Origin: Streptomyces sp. HNM0574
GTDB taxonomy: Bacteria; Actinomycetota; Actinomycetes; Streptomycetales; Streptomycetaceae
Reading direction: 5' to 3'
Assembly (NCBI RefSeq): GCF_012726235.1
Contig: NZ_JAASAH010000001.1
Span: forward strand, 744,001-808,000
Length of the DNA stretch: 64,000 bases
Under the pieces are notes generated by a model that saw nothing but the letters and a program-made list of their open reading frames with translations, made no database searches and was not told the origin of the DNA. Below, piece after piece: positions 29,956 through 39,170 of the stretch (position 1 is its first letter; every line of letters begins with the position of its first letter). Position numbers and translations under genes: made by a program.

Positions 29956-31224
29956 ATGGCCGACCGCGTCACCGTGATCGGATGGGACGGCTCCCCGCTG
30001 ACCGGTGCGGCGCGCGCGGCGCTCGGCGCCGCCACCCTCGTCGCCGGTGCGGGACACCACCTCGCGCTGCCGGAGATCCCGCCCGGCGCCGAACGGGTCC
30101 GGCTCGGCAGCCTCTCGCTGGCGGCCCGCCGCATCGTGCGGCACCGCGGCACGGCCGTCGTCCTGGCCGACGGCGACCCCGGCTTCTTCGGCGTCGTCCG
30201 CACGCTCCGCGCCCCCGAGTTCGGCCTGGAGGTCGAGGTCGTCCCCGCCGTCTCGGCCGCGGCCGCCGCCTTCGCGCGCGCCGGGATGCCCTGGGACGAC
30301 GCACAGGTCGTCGTCGCCAATTCCCGTACGCTGCGCCGCGCCGTCAACGTCTGCCGGGCGCACGGCAAGGTCGCCGTCCTCACCTCGCCGGGCGCGGGCC
30401 CGGCCGAACTGGCCCTGCTGCTCGGGCCGGTGCACCGCACGTTCGTCATCTGCGAGGCCCTGGGCACGGACCAGGAGCAGGTCACCGTGCTCACCTCGGA
30501 CAAGGTCGCCGACCACACCTGGCGTGATCCCAACGTCGTCCTCGTCGTCGGCGGCGGACCCTCCGCCTCCGGCGGGGTGCCGCCCGAGGGCCAGGGCTCG
30601 GGCGGTCCCGGCGGCGGCCAGGGCAGCGGCTGGATCGCCGGACGCGACCCCAACTACCCGCCGGCCACGCGCGGCTGGGCCCTGCCCGCCGCCGCGTACG
30701 AGCCCCGGCTGCCGGGCGCTCCCGCGCGGGCGAGCGAGTCCGTGCAGCTGCGCGCCGCGCAGCTGGCCCGGCTCGGCCCGCGCGTCGGCGACCTGGTCTG
30801 GGACATCGGCACCGGCGGGGGCGCGCTGGCGGTGGAGGCGGCGCGCTTCGGCGCCGCGGTCATCGCCGTCGACCGGGACGCGGACGCCTGCGAGCGCGCC
30901 GCCGCGGCCGGGCGCCGGTTCGGCGTCCAGCTCGACCTGGTGCACGGCACGGCGCCGCAGGTCCTGGAGGACCTGCCCGAGCCGGACGTCGTACGCGTCG
31001 GCGGCGGAGGCGTGGCCACCGTCGAGGCCGTGGCGGCGCGCAGGCCCGGCCGGATCGTCACCCACGCGGCGACGCGCGACGAGGCGGAAGCCGTCGGCAG
31101 GGCGCTCGCGGAGGGCGGATACGCCGTCGAGTGCGCCCTGTTGCAGTCGGTGGAGCTGGACACCGTGGCCTGGGTGGAAAGTGAACGAGCCGTTGTGTTC
31201 CTGCTCTCGGGCGTCCGGATCTGA
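29956..31224 (+). CDS. cobL: Precorrin-6Y C5,15-methyltransferase (decarboxylating), CbiE-CbiT fusion
   Basis: 422 residues. It methylates the corrin ring at C-5 and C-15 and decarboxylates the acetate at C-12 with two SAM. The N-terminal CbiE domain (about 1-200) has VTVIGWDGSPLTG, VVLADGDPGFFGV and VVPAVSAAAAAFARAGMPW. The C-terminal CbiT domain (about 245-422) is a Rossmann methyltransferase with DLVWDIGTGGGALAVEAARFG. Between them lies a Gly/Gln/Ser-rich linker of about 30 residues. ATG follows GGAGAG. It starts the cobalamin block; no other corrin-ring cob genes are in the window. Confidence 0.93.
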   Translation: MADRVTVIGWDGSPLTGAARAALGAATLVAGAGHHLALPEIPPGAERVRLGSLSLAARRIVRHRGTAVVLADGDPGFFGVVRTLRAPEFGLEVEVVPAVSAAAAAFARAGMPWDDAQVVVANSRTLRRAVNVCRAHGKVAVLTSPGAGPAELALLLGPVHRTFVICEALGTDQEQVTVLTSDKVADHTWRDPNVVLVVGGGPSASGGVPPEGQGSGGPGGGQGSGWIAGRDPNYPPATRGWALPAAAYEPRLPGAPARASESVQLRAAQLARLGPRVGDLVWDIGTGGGALAVEAARFGAAVIAVDRDADACERAAAAGRRFGVQLDLVHGTAPQVLEDLPEPDVVRVGGGGVATVEAVAARRPGRIVTHAATRDEAEAVGRALAEGGYAVECALLQSVELDTVAWVESERAVVFLLSGVRI

Positions 31225-31352
31225 ATCCGGAGTGATCCGCCGCGTGAGGAACCGCGACGGACCCGGACGTCTCGCCCCTTCCCGGCCTCCCCATGGACGG
31301 GGGACGGCTCCGTGCCGGGTAGGCTGAGCGATCGTTGTGCCGCCGAACGAGG

Positions 31353-31371
31353 TTGACGGTTCGTCCGTCAA
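31353..31371. promoter_or_regulatory. Perfect dyad upstream of the bluB-cobT fusion gene
   Basis: TTGACGG-TTCGT-CCGTCAA, a 19-base palindrome in the 268-base gap after cobL. The left arm could serve as a -35 hexamer, so a regulator bound here would block it. I see no cobalamin riboswitch box in this gap. Confidence 0.4.
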
Positions 31372-31492
31372 TGTCCGATTGGCGTAGGCGGAGGCACGTG
31401 CCGCACCGTGCGCATGCTCGTTCTTCATCTACGGGGGCGCGGCGGTCCTCCGCCGGGTTGGAAGAAGCACTATGGATGGGCGAGGGGTACGC

Positions 31493-34400
31493 ATGACCGA
31501 CACCGGCCAGATCCCGGGTCAGGGACAGCCGGAGAACGCAGGCGCACAGCCGGGGGGTCAGCCGGTCGACCCGGCCTCCGGCACGTACACCTTCGCGGAC
31601 CCCGGAGACACCGTCACCGAAACCGCACCCGAGGACGACGAACTGCTCATGCCGAGCGCGCAGGGCGGCTGGGGCGACGGCCCGACGACGGTGCCCCCGC
31701 AGCCGCAGCCCGCGCAGCAGACGGCCGAGGCCTCGGACCGCACCCAGCAGCTCACCGTCCCGCAGGCCCCGGCCCAGCAGCTCCCGGCCGAGCAGGCGGG
31801 GCAGCCGCTGCCGCCCGCCGCCGAGGGCGCCGAAGTGGCGCCCGGCGCGCACGAGTCGGACGGCCGCGACACCGGCTCCCTGGACCACGGGGCGGTGCGC
31901 ACGCCGTCCCGCGAGACGACCCCCGCGCACGGCACCCCCACCGGCGACGCGGACCAGCCCCCGCGCCGCCCCCTGCACCTCGGCCCGCCCGAGCCCGAGC
32001 AGTCCGGCATGGTGCGCCCCCTCTCCGACCGCAGCCAGAACGTTCCGACGGGCCCCGCCGCCGCCCAGGCCACCGCAACACCTCCGGCCACGGCGCCGGT
32101 TCCGCAGGCGGAGCAGGAGCGCCAGGAGGGCCAGGAGCAGGGCGGGCAGGAACTTCCCGTTCAGGAGCAGGCGGTTCAGGAGCAGGCGGTTCAGGAGTCC
32201 GGTCAGGAGCAGCCGGTTCCGGAGCAGGCCGGGCAGGAGTCCGGTCAGGAGCAGTCCGGGGCGGAAGAGTCCGGGGCTGTGCAAGACGGTGTTCAGCAGG
32301 ACGGTGCGGAAGGCTCCGGTGCTGAGCAGTCCGGCGCGGAAACCCCCGGCGTTGAGCAGCCCGGCGCCGAGCAGGCCGAGGCGGCGCCGGAGGGCGCGGC
32401 CGGGCAGCCCGGTGCGGGCGAGGCGGCGGACGACGCGCAACTCGGCGCTCTGCCGCCGGAGTCCGGTGAGCAGCCGCAGGAGCAGGCGGCCGGTGAGCAG
32501 CCGGAGGCCGCCCTCGCAGAAACGGTCGGGCAGGACGCGGCCGACGGCGCGCTGCCCGCGGCGGCGCAGGAGCCCGCGGCGGCCGCGGACCAGGAGGCCC
32601 CGGCGACGCGGATAAGCGAGGACGGCCCGGCCGCTGACGCCGCGCCGTCCCCCGACGGCACGCCCGCGGACGCCGGAGTGACGCCGGACAGCGGGCACCA
32701 GGAGCCCGCCCAGGAGCAGAACCCCCAGGCCGAGGCCCCGGAGCAGGACGCCACGGCCCCGGAGCCGGCCGGTGACGAGCCGGCGGCCGCCAACTCCCAG
32801 GAGACGCCCGCCACTCCGGCCCCCGAGCCCGCACAGGCCGAAGCCGAAACGGCATCGCAGGCCGCCCCCGAGCAGGCCGCCCCCGAGCAGCCCGCCCCCG
32901 AGACGGCCGCGTCCGACGCCCAGGGTGAGCCCGCGACGGAAGGCCGGCCGGAACCGGCCGAGGCCACCGCGCCCCCGGAGCAGACGGCACTGTCCGAGAC
33001 CGACCAGCCCGCGGAGCAGGCCGCACCCTCCGAGGAGGCCGGCCAGCCCGCGGACGCCGAACAGCCCCAGCAGCCCGAGCAGTCGGACACGGCCACTCAG
33101 CCCGAGCCGACGACCGACGAGTCGGCCCCGGAGGCGGCCCCGCAACCGGAAGCCACCCCGGCGGACGCGACGGCCCAGCCGGAGCAGCAGCCCGAACAGC
33201 CGGAGCAGCCGGAAGAGCCGGCCCCGACGGCTCAGCCCGAGCAGCCCACGGCCGCCGAGCAGCCCGAGGCCGCTGATCAGTCCGAGGCGGCTGAGCAGTC
33301 CGAGTCCCCCGAGCAGCCGGAGCCCGCCAAGGAGTCCGAGGCCCCGGAGCAGTCCGAGCAGTCCACGGCCGTCGAGCAGCCGGAGGCCGTCGAGCAGCCG
33401 GAGACCTCCGAGGAGCCCGAGGCCGCCCAGCAGCCCACGGCCGCTGAGCAGCCCGAGGTCACCCCCGAGCAGCCCGAAGCCGCCGAACACCCCACGGATT
33501 CCCCGGAGTCGGACCCGGCGTCCCCCGAGAACACCCCGGACGCGGAGAACACCCCGGACCCCGCGGAGTCCCCCGAGCCCGAGGCCGCCGAGACCCCCGA
33601 GCCCCAAGGCCCCCCCGCCCCCGGTTTCGCGGAGGCGGACCGGGAGGCCGTGCACCGGCTGATGCGGGAGCGGCGGGACATCCGGAACGGTTTCCGTGCC
33701 GACCCGATCCCGGACGAGGTGCTGCTGCGGGTGCTGGAGGCGGCGCACACCGCGCCGAGCGTCGGCCACTCGCAGCCCTGGGACTTCGTCGTCATCCGGT
33801 CCGAGGAGACCCGCGAGGCGATGCACGAACTGGCCCAGCGCCAGCGCGAGGAGTACGCGGCCTCGCTGCCGAAGAGCCGGGCGAAGCAGTTCAAGGAACT
33901 CAAGGTCGAGGCGATCCGGGACACCCCGGTGAACATCGTCGTCACCGCCGACCCCACCCGGGGCGGGCGGCACACGCTGGGCAGGCACACGCAGCCGCAG
34001 ATGGCGCCGTACTCCTCGGCGCTGGCGGTGGAGAACCTGTGGCTGGCGGCCCGGGCCGAGGGCCTCGGCGTCGGCTGGGTCAGCTTCTTCGACGAGCGGG
34101 AGATGGTGCGGGCGCTCGATCTGCCCGAGCACCTGGAGGTCGTGGCGTACCTGTGCGTCGGGTACGTCGACGAGTTCCCGCCCGAGCCGGAGCTGATGCA
34201 GGCGGGCTGGGCGAAGCGGCGTCCGCTCTCCTGGGTCGTCCACGAGGAGGCGTACGGGCGGCGCGTGCTGCCCGGGGCCGAGCTGCACGACCTGCTGGCC
34301 GAGACGGTCGACGCGATCCGTCCGCTGGACGCCAAGGCGCTGGGGGAGGCGTGGGAGCGGCAGAAGCGGATGACGAAGCCCTCGGGCGCGCTCGGCATGC

Positions 34401-35344
34401 TGGAGATCATCTCCGCGCAGCTGTGCGGACTGTCCCGCAAGTGCCCGCCGCCGCTGCCGGAGCCCGCCGCCGTCGCGGTGTTCGCCGGTGACCACGGGGT
34501 GCACGCGCAGGGCGTCACGCCGTGGCCGCAGGAGGTGACCGGCCAGATGGTCGCCAACTTCCTCGGCGGCGGCGCCGTCTGCAACGCCTTCGCGAACCAG
34601 GTCGGCGCCGAGGTCTGCGTCGTCGACGTCGGCGTGGCCGCCGAACTGCCCGCCACGCCGGGCCTGTTGCCGCGCAAGGTGCGTCCGGGCACGGCCGACA
34701 TGTCGACCGGCCCCGCGATGAGCCGCGAGGAGGCGCAGCGCGCCGTCGAGGTCGGCATCGAGACGGCGCGCGACCTGGTCACGGCGGGCAACAAGGCGCT
34801 GCTCACCGGCGAGATGGGCATCGCGAACACCACCGCGTCGGCCGCGCTGATCTCCGCCTGCACCGGGGTGGACCCGGCCGAGGTCACCGGCCGCGGCACC
34901 GGCATCAACGACGAGACGCACACCCGCAAGGTCGAGGTCGTACGCCGCGCGCTGGAGCACCACCAGCCGGACCCGGCCGACCCGATCGGCCTGCTCGCGG
35001 CCGTCGGCGGCCTGGAGCACGCGGCCCTGGTCGGGCTCATCCTGGGCGGCGCCTCGCTGCGCACCCCGGTGATCCTCGACGGGGTCAGCGCCGGCGCCGC
35101 CGCGCTCGTCGCCCGCGAGCTCGCACCGGAGGCGCTCGCCGCCTGCATCGCGGGCCACCGCAGCGCCGAACCGGGCCACATGGCCGCGCTGAACAAGCTC
35201 GGCCTCCGCCCGCTCGTCGACCTCGACCTGCGCCTGGGCGAGGGCACCGGCGCGCTGCTCGCGCTGCCGATGGTGCAGAGCGCGGCGCGCGCCATGCACG
35301 AGGTCGCCACCTTCGACGCGGCGGGCGTCACCGAGAAGGGCTGA
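31493..35344 (+). CDS. BluB-CobT fusion with long N-terminal low-complexity extension
   Basis: 1283 residues in three parts. Residues 1 to about 712 are low-complexity, rich in Glu, Gln, Pro and Ala, with degenerate short repeats such as EQPEA, QEQAV and EQSGAE, and no recognisable domain. Residues about 715-935 form a nitroreductase-like BluB domain (RRDIRNGFRADPIPDEVLLR, TAPSVGHSQPWDFVVIR, ENLWLAARAEGLGVGWVSF), which makes dimethylbenzimidazole from FMNH2. Residues about 940-1283 form CobT (AGDHGVHAQGVTPWP, LTGEMGIANTTASAAL, GHRSAEPGH, LGEGTGALLALPMV with the catalytic Glu), which makes alpha-ribazole phosphate. Start 31493 follows GGCGAGGGG; ATG 31472 is an alternative. Synthesis and activation of the lower B12 ligand would be coupled in one chain. 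CobT alone is usually about 350 residues. Confidence 0.9.
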   Translation: MTDTGQIPGQGQPENAGAQPGGQPVDPASGTYTFADPGDTVTETAPEDDELLMPSAQGGWGDGPTTVPPQPQPAQQTAEASDRTQQLTVPQAPAQQLPAEQAGQPLPPAAEGAEVAPGAHESDGRDTGSLDHGAVRTPSRETTPAHGTPTGDADQPPRRPLHLGPPEPEQSGMVRPLSDRSQNVPTGPAAAQATATPPATAPVPQAEQERQEGQEQGGQELPVQEQAVQEQAVQESGQEQPVPEQAGQESGQEQSGAEESGAVQDGVQQDGAEGSGAEQSGAETPGVEQPGAEQAEAAPEGAAGQPGAGEAADDAQLGALPPESGEQPQEQAAGEQPEAALAETVGQDAADGALPAAAQEPAAAADQEAPATRISEDGPAADAAPSPDGTPADAGVTPDSGHQEPAQEQNPQAEAPEQDATAPEPAGDEPAAANSQETPATPAPEPAQAEAETASQAAPEQAAPEQPAPETAASDAQGEPATEGRPEPAEATAPPEQTALSETDQPAEQAAPSEEAGQPADAEQPQQPEQSDTATQPEPTTDESAPEAAPQPEATPADATAQPEQQPEQPEQPEEPAPTAQPEQPTAAEQPEAADQSEAAEQSESPEQPEPAKESEAPEQSEQSTAVEQPEAVEQPETSEEPEAAQQPTAAEQPEVTPEQPEAAEHPTDSPESDPASPENTPDAENTPDPAESPEPEAAETPEPQGPPAPGFAEADREAVHRLMRERRDIRNGFRADPIPDEVLLRVLEAAHTAPSVGHSQPWDFVVIRSEETREAMHELAQRQREEYAASLPKSRAKQFKELKVEAIRDTPVNIVVTADPTRGGRHTLGRHTQPQMAPYSSALAVENLWLAARAEGLGVGWVSFFDEREMVRALDLPEHLEVVAYLCVGYVDEFPPEPELMQAGWAKRRPLSWVVHEEAYGRRVLPGAELHDLLAETVDAIRPLDAKALGEAWERQKRMTKPSGALGMLEIISAQLCGLSRKCPPPLPEPAAVAVFAGDHGVHAQGVTPWPQEVTGQMVANFLGGGAVCNAFANQVGAEVCVVDVGVAAELPATPGLLPRKVRPGTADMSTGPAMSREEAQRAVEVGIETARDLVTAGNKALLTGEMGIANTTASAALISACTGVDPAEVTGRGTGINDETHTRKVEVVRRALEHHQPDPADPIGLLAAVGGLEHAALVGLILGGASLRTPVILDGVSAGAAALVARELAPEALAACIAGHRSAEPGHMAALNKLGLRPLVDLDLRLGEGTGALLALPMVQSAARAMHEVATFDAAGVTEKG

Positions 35345-35352
35345 CGCCGCAC

Positions 35353-35383
35353 GGGGTGCGGCCGGGACATCCGGCCGCACCCC
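35353..35383 (+). terminator. Terminator after bluB-cobT
   Basis: Perfect 13-base stem GGGGTGCGGCCGG / CCGGCCGCACCCC with loop GACAT, eight bases after the stop codon. Confidence 0.8.
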
Positions 35384-35614
35384 GGCCCGTACCGCCCCCC
35401 GTGCCCGTGATCCGGTGAACCGTACGGATACGCGTCGCGCCCGCGTGATCCCGGGAACAGCACCGTGCGCTGCGGCGCTCTAGGCTGTTGCCCCGAACCG
35501 CACGCCCCGCGGCCGCGGTCGACCGCACGCACCAGCACCGCACCTGCCACACCGTCCACGCATCGCCGCTCCACCGCCGCAGCGGCCCCGCGCACTCCAA
35601 GGAGCCGCACCGTC

Positions 35615-36880
35615 ATGCCCGAATCCCTGACCGAGCACCCCGCGTACCCCGTCGGACTCCGGCTCGCCGGACGCCGGGTGGTCGTCGTCGGCGGCGGCAC
35701 CGTGGCCCAGCGCAGGCTGCCCGCGCTGCTCGCGGCGGGCGCGGACGTCACGCTCGTCGCCCCCGAGGCCACCCCGTCCGTCGAGGCCATGGCCGACGGC
35801 GGCGAGATCGCCTGGGAGCGCCGCGCGTACCGGGACGGCGACTTGGCCGAGGCGTGGTACGCGCTGGTCGCCACCGACGACCCGGCGACCAACACCGCCG
35901 TCTCCGCCGAGGCCGAGGCCCGCCGCGTGTGGTGCGTACGCAGCGACGACGCGCAGGCGGCGACGGCCTGGACGCCGGCCACCGGGCGCAACGAGGGCCT
36001 CACCGTCGCCGTCCTCACCGGCAACGACCCGCGCCGTTCCGCCGCCGTGCGCGACCGCATCGTCGAGGAACTGCGCGAGGGCACGCTCGCCGCGCCCCGC
36101 CACCGCTCCGCGGGCAGCGCGGGCCCCGGCGGGGTCGCCCTGGTCGGCGGCGGACCCGGCGATCCGGATCTGATCACGGTGCGCGGCCGCCGCCTCCTCG
36201 CCGAGGCCGACGTCGTCGTCGCCGACCGGCTCGGCCCGCGCGACCTGCTCGACGAACTCCCGCCGCACGTCGAGGTGATAGACGCGGCGAAGATCCCCTA
36301 CGGCCGGGCCATGGCGCAGCAGGCCATCAACGACGCGCTGATCGAGCACGCCCGCGCGGGCAAGTCCGTGGTGCGGCTCAAGGGCGGTGACCCGTACGTC
36401 TTCGGGCGCGGCATGGAGGAGGCCCAGGAGCTGGCGGAGCAGGGGATTCCGGTCACCGTGGTGCCGGGCATCTCCAGCGCGGTGAGCGTGCCCAGCGCCG
36501 TCGGCATCCCCGTGACGCACCGCGGGGTCGCGCACGAGTTCACCGTCGTCAGCGGACACGTGGCGCCCGACGACCCGCGCTCCCTGGTCGACTGGGAGGC
36601 ACTGGCCCGGCTGCGCGGCACGCTCGTGCTGCTCATGGCCGTCGAGAACATCCCCGCCATCGCCGACACCCTCGTCCGCCACGGACGCCCGGCCGACACC
36701 CCCGTCGCCGTCGTGCAGGAGGGGACCATGGCCACCGAGCGCCGCATCGACGCGACGCTCGCCACCGTCGGCGAACGCAAGCGTGCCGAGGACATCCGCC
36801 CGCCCGCCGTCATCGTCATCGGCGACGTGGTCGGCGTCGGCTTCCCCGCCACGGCGGCGCCGGGCAAGCCCGGCGACTGA
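35615..36880 (+). CDS. Uroporphyrinogen-III C-methyltransferase with precorrin-2 dehydrogenase domain (CysG-like)
   Basis: 421 residues. N-terminal domain about 1-150: NAD-binding VVVVGGGTVAQRRLPALLAAGADV and WYALVATDDPATNT, as in precorrin-2 dehydrogenase/Met8p. C-terminal domain about 160-421: SAM uroporphyrinogen methyltransferase with ALVGGGPGDPDLITVRGRRL, VVRLKGGDPYVFGRG and VVPGISSAVSVPSAVGIPVTHR. It supplies precorrin-2, for both cobalamin and siroheme. ATG follows AAGGAG. The usual central domain of CysG is short here, so full siroheme synthase activity is not certain. Confidence 0.92.
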   Translation: MPESLTEHPAYPVGLRLAGRRVVVVGGGTVAQRRLPALLAAGADVTLVAPEATPSVEAMADGGEIAWERRAYRDGDLAEAWYALVATDDPATNTAVSAEAEARRVWCVRSDDAQAATAWTPATGRNEGLTVAVLTGNDPRRSAAVRDRIVEELREGTLAAPRHRSAGSAGPGGVALVGGGPGDPDLITVRGRRLLAEADVVVADRLGPRDLLDELPPHVEVIDAAKIPYGRAMAQQAINDALIEHARAGKSVVRLKGGDPYVFGRGMEEAQELAEQGIPVTVVPGISSAVSVPSAVGIPVTHRGVAHEFTVVSGHVAPDDPRSLVDWEALARLRGTLVLLMAVENIPAIADTLVRHGRPADTPVAVVQEGTMATERRIDATLATVGERKRAEDIRPPAVIVIGDVVGVGFPATAAPGKPGD

Positions 36881-36926
36881 GCCCGTACGCATTGGCACTT
36901 CACGCGCGAGAAGGCACTATCACCCC

Positions 36927-37730
36927 GTGGCTGAACTCATCACCGTCGACGACCCGGACGACCCCCGGCTGAGCGACTACACCGGACTGACCGACGTCGA
37001 GCTGCGCCGCCGTCGCGAACCCGCCGAGGGCCTCTTCATCGCCGAGGGCGAGAAGGTCATCCGCCGTGCCCGGCACGCCGGTTACGAGATGCGCTCGATG
37101 CTGCTCTCCTCGAAGTGGGTCGACGTCATGCGCGACGTCATCGACGAGGTGCCGGCCCCGGTCTACGCCGTCACCCCCGAACTCGCCGAACGCGTCACCG
37201 GCTACCACGTGCACCGCGGCGCCCTCGCCTCCATGCAGCGCAAGCCGCTGCCCGGACCCGCCGAACTCCTCGGCGGGGCACGCCGGGTGGCGGTCATGGA
37301 GACGGTCAACGACCACACCAACATCGGCGCGATCTTCCGCAGCGCGGCCGCGCTCGGCATGGACGCGGTCCTGCTCTCCCCGGACTGCGCCGACCCGCTC
37401 TACCGCCGGTCGGTCAAGGTCTCGATGGGCGCGGTCTTCTCCGTCCCCTACGCGCGGCTGGAGGGCTGGCCGCACAGCCTGGAGACGGTACGCGAGGCCG
37501 GCTTCGGCCTGCTCGCGCTCACCCCGGACGAGAAGGCGGCACCCATCGACGCCCCCGGCCACCGGGAGCGGGAGCGCGTCGCGCTGATGCTCGGCGCCGA
37601 GGGCCGCGGACTCTCGACGCGGGCCCTGCGGGCCGCGGACGAGTGGGTCCGCATCCCGATGTCGCACGGCGTCGACTCGCTCAACGTGGGCGCGGCCGCC
37701 GCCGTCGCCTTCTACGCGATCACTCGCTGA
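36927..37730 (+). CDS. TrmH/SpoU family RNA 2'-O-methyltransferase
   Basis: 267 residues. A short N-terminal L30e-like substrate domain (about 1-105, with FIAEGEKVIRRA and MLLSSKWVDVM) precedes the knotted SPOUT domain. Motif 1 NDHTNIGAIFRSAAALGMDA, motif 2 ALMLGAEGRGLS and motif 3 RIPMSHGVDSLNVGAAAAVAFY are complete. It methylates ribose in rRNA or tRNA with SAM; the site is unknown. GTG start with AGAAGG upstream, 46 bases after the cysG-like stop. Confidence 0.9.
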   Translation: MAELITVDDPDDPRLSDYTGLTDVELRRRREPAEGLFIAEGEKVIRRARHAGYEMRSMLLSSKWVDVMRDVIDEVPAPVYAVTPELAERVTGYHVHRGALASMQRKPLPGPAELLGGARRVAVMETVNDHTNIGAIFRSAAALGMDAVLLSPDCADPLYRRSVKVSMGAVFSVPYARLEGWPHSLETVREAGFGLLALTPDEKAAPIDAPGHRERERVALMLGAEGRGLSTRALRAADEWVRIPMSHGVDSLNVGAAAAVAFYAITR

Positions 37731-37784
37731 ACGGGCGCACGCGGCGCCGACGGCCCGAACCCGGGCCGGGCGCCGCCCCGTTGG

Positions 37785-39170
37785 TCACCGGCCCGGCCCG
37801 TCGACAACCGGGCGCTCCCCGTCCGCCGGCGCCGGGTGCTCGGCCGTCACCTGCGCGTCCCGTACCGGAGCGTGCGGCGGGCCGCCGAGTCCGCGCGAGG
37901 GGCCCTGGCAGCCCTGCGCCGCGGCGATGCCCAGCGCGACGAGCAGCGTGACCGTCACGAACACCACCAGCCGCTGCCGCAGCAGCCGCCGGTTCGGCCC
38001 CGGCCGCCCGGGACGCCGCACGGGCGCACCGCGCCCGCGCTGCCCGCCACCGGTGCGCGGCGCCGGACGGCTGCCCGAGGCGGTACGCCCCAGGCCGCGG
38101 CCGCCGCCCGTCGACGGGCCCGTGCGCGGCGTCGAGGCGCGGGGCGAGCTCGGGGCGCCGCCGGCGGCCTCCCGCTCCCGTCCGTCCGTCTGCTGGCGCG
38201 CGTACTCCTCGGACCGGCGGCCGCGTACCCGGCCCGCGCCCGGCCGCGCGCCGCGCGCGCCCTCGCCGCCGGAGGTCCGCGGTCCGGCGGCGCGTGCCGA
38301 GCCCTGCGGCCCGGCCAGCGAGGCGCCGCCCGCGCCCTCGGCCACCCCGCGCGCCTCCCGCGCGGCGATCTCCTTCAGCCGCAGCGACAGCTGGAGCGTG
38401 CTCGGCCGCTCCTCGGGCGCCTTCACCAGACAGGCGTGGATCAGCGGGGCCAGCGCCGCGTGCACCTCGTGCAGCTGCGGTTCCTCGTGCACGACCCGGT
38501 AGAGCATCACCTCGGAACTGCCCTGCCCGAAGGGCGAGTCGGCGGTCGCCGCGTACGCCAGCGTCGCGCCCAGCGCGAAGACGTCCGTCGCCGGGGTGAC
38601 GCTCGCGCCGCGCACCTGCTCGGGTGCGAGGAAGCCGGGGGAGCCGACGGCGGTGCCGACGTGCGTGAGGGTGCTCGCGCCGGTGGCCCAGGCGATGCCG
38701 AAGTCGATGATGCGCGGGCCCTTGGGCGAGAGCAGGATGTTCGACGGCTTCAGGTCGCGGTGCACCACGCCCGCCTCGTGCACGGCCACCAGCCCCTCGG
38801 CCAACGCGGCCCCGATGGAGGCCACCTGGCTCGCGGGCAGCGGCCCGTTCTCGTTCACCTTGTCGTGCAGCGAGGGGCCCGGCACGTACTGGGTGGCGAA
38901 CCACGGCCGGTCCGCGTCCAGATCGGCGGCCACGAGCCGGGCCGTGCAGCCGCCGCGGATCCGCCGCGCGGCCGACACCTCACGGGCGAAGCGCGAGCGG
39001 AACTCCTGGTCCTCGGCGAGGTCCGGGCGGATCACCTTCAGCGCGACCCGCTGGCCGCGCCGGTCCGAGCCCAGGTACACCACGCCCATGCCGCCCGCGC
39101 CGAGCCGCCGGTGGAGTCTGAACGAGCCGACGACTCGCGGGTCCTCGCGTCGGAGCCGCATCATCGCCAT
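37785..39170 (-). CDS. Hanks-type Ser/Thr protein kinase with one membrane helix
   Basis: 461 residues. The kinase domain (about 14-270) is complete: LGAGGMGVVYLGSD loop, VALKVI lysine, VVHRDLKPSNILL catalytic loop, IIDFGIAWATG (DFG) and SPGFLAPEQVRG (APE). After it comes a Ala/Gly/Arg-rich juxtamembrane region of about 130 residues, a transmembrane helix (RLVVFVTVTLLVALGIAAA) and a short Pro-rich extracellular tail of about 45 residues without a sensor domain. GGAGGT precedes the ATG. The absence of a PASTA or other repeat suggests recognition through partners or the juxtamembrane region. Confidence 0.93.
   Translation of the reverse strand: MAMMRLRREDPRVVGSFRLHRRLGAGGMGVVYLGSDRRGQRVALKVIRPDLAEDQEFRSRFAREVSAARRIRGGCTARLVAADLDADRPWFATQYVPGPSLHDKVNENGPLPASQVASIGAALAEGLVAVHEAGVVHRDLKPSNILLSPKGPRIIDFGIAWATGASTLTHVGTAVGSPGFLAPEQVRGASVTPATDVFALGATLAYAATADSPFGQGSSEVMLYRVVHEEPQLHEVHAALAPLIHACLVKAPEERPSTLQLSLRLKEIAAREARGVAEGAGGASLAGPQGSARAAGPRTSGGEGARGARPGAGRVRGRRSEEYARQQTDGREREAAGGAPSSPRASTPRTGPSTGGGRGLGRTASGSRPAPRTGGGQRGRGAPVRRPGRPGPNRRLLRQRLVVFVTVTLLVALGIAAAQGCQGPSRGLGGPPHAPVRDAQVTAEHPAPADGERPVVDGPGR

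Noticed and set aside
31058..35380. 1440-codon minus-strand frame opposite bluB-cobT with Leu/Gly/Arg repeats
   Set aside because: It mirrors the repeat-rich sense strand. The sense frame has BluB and CobT domains, while the antisense has none.
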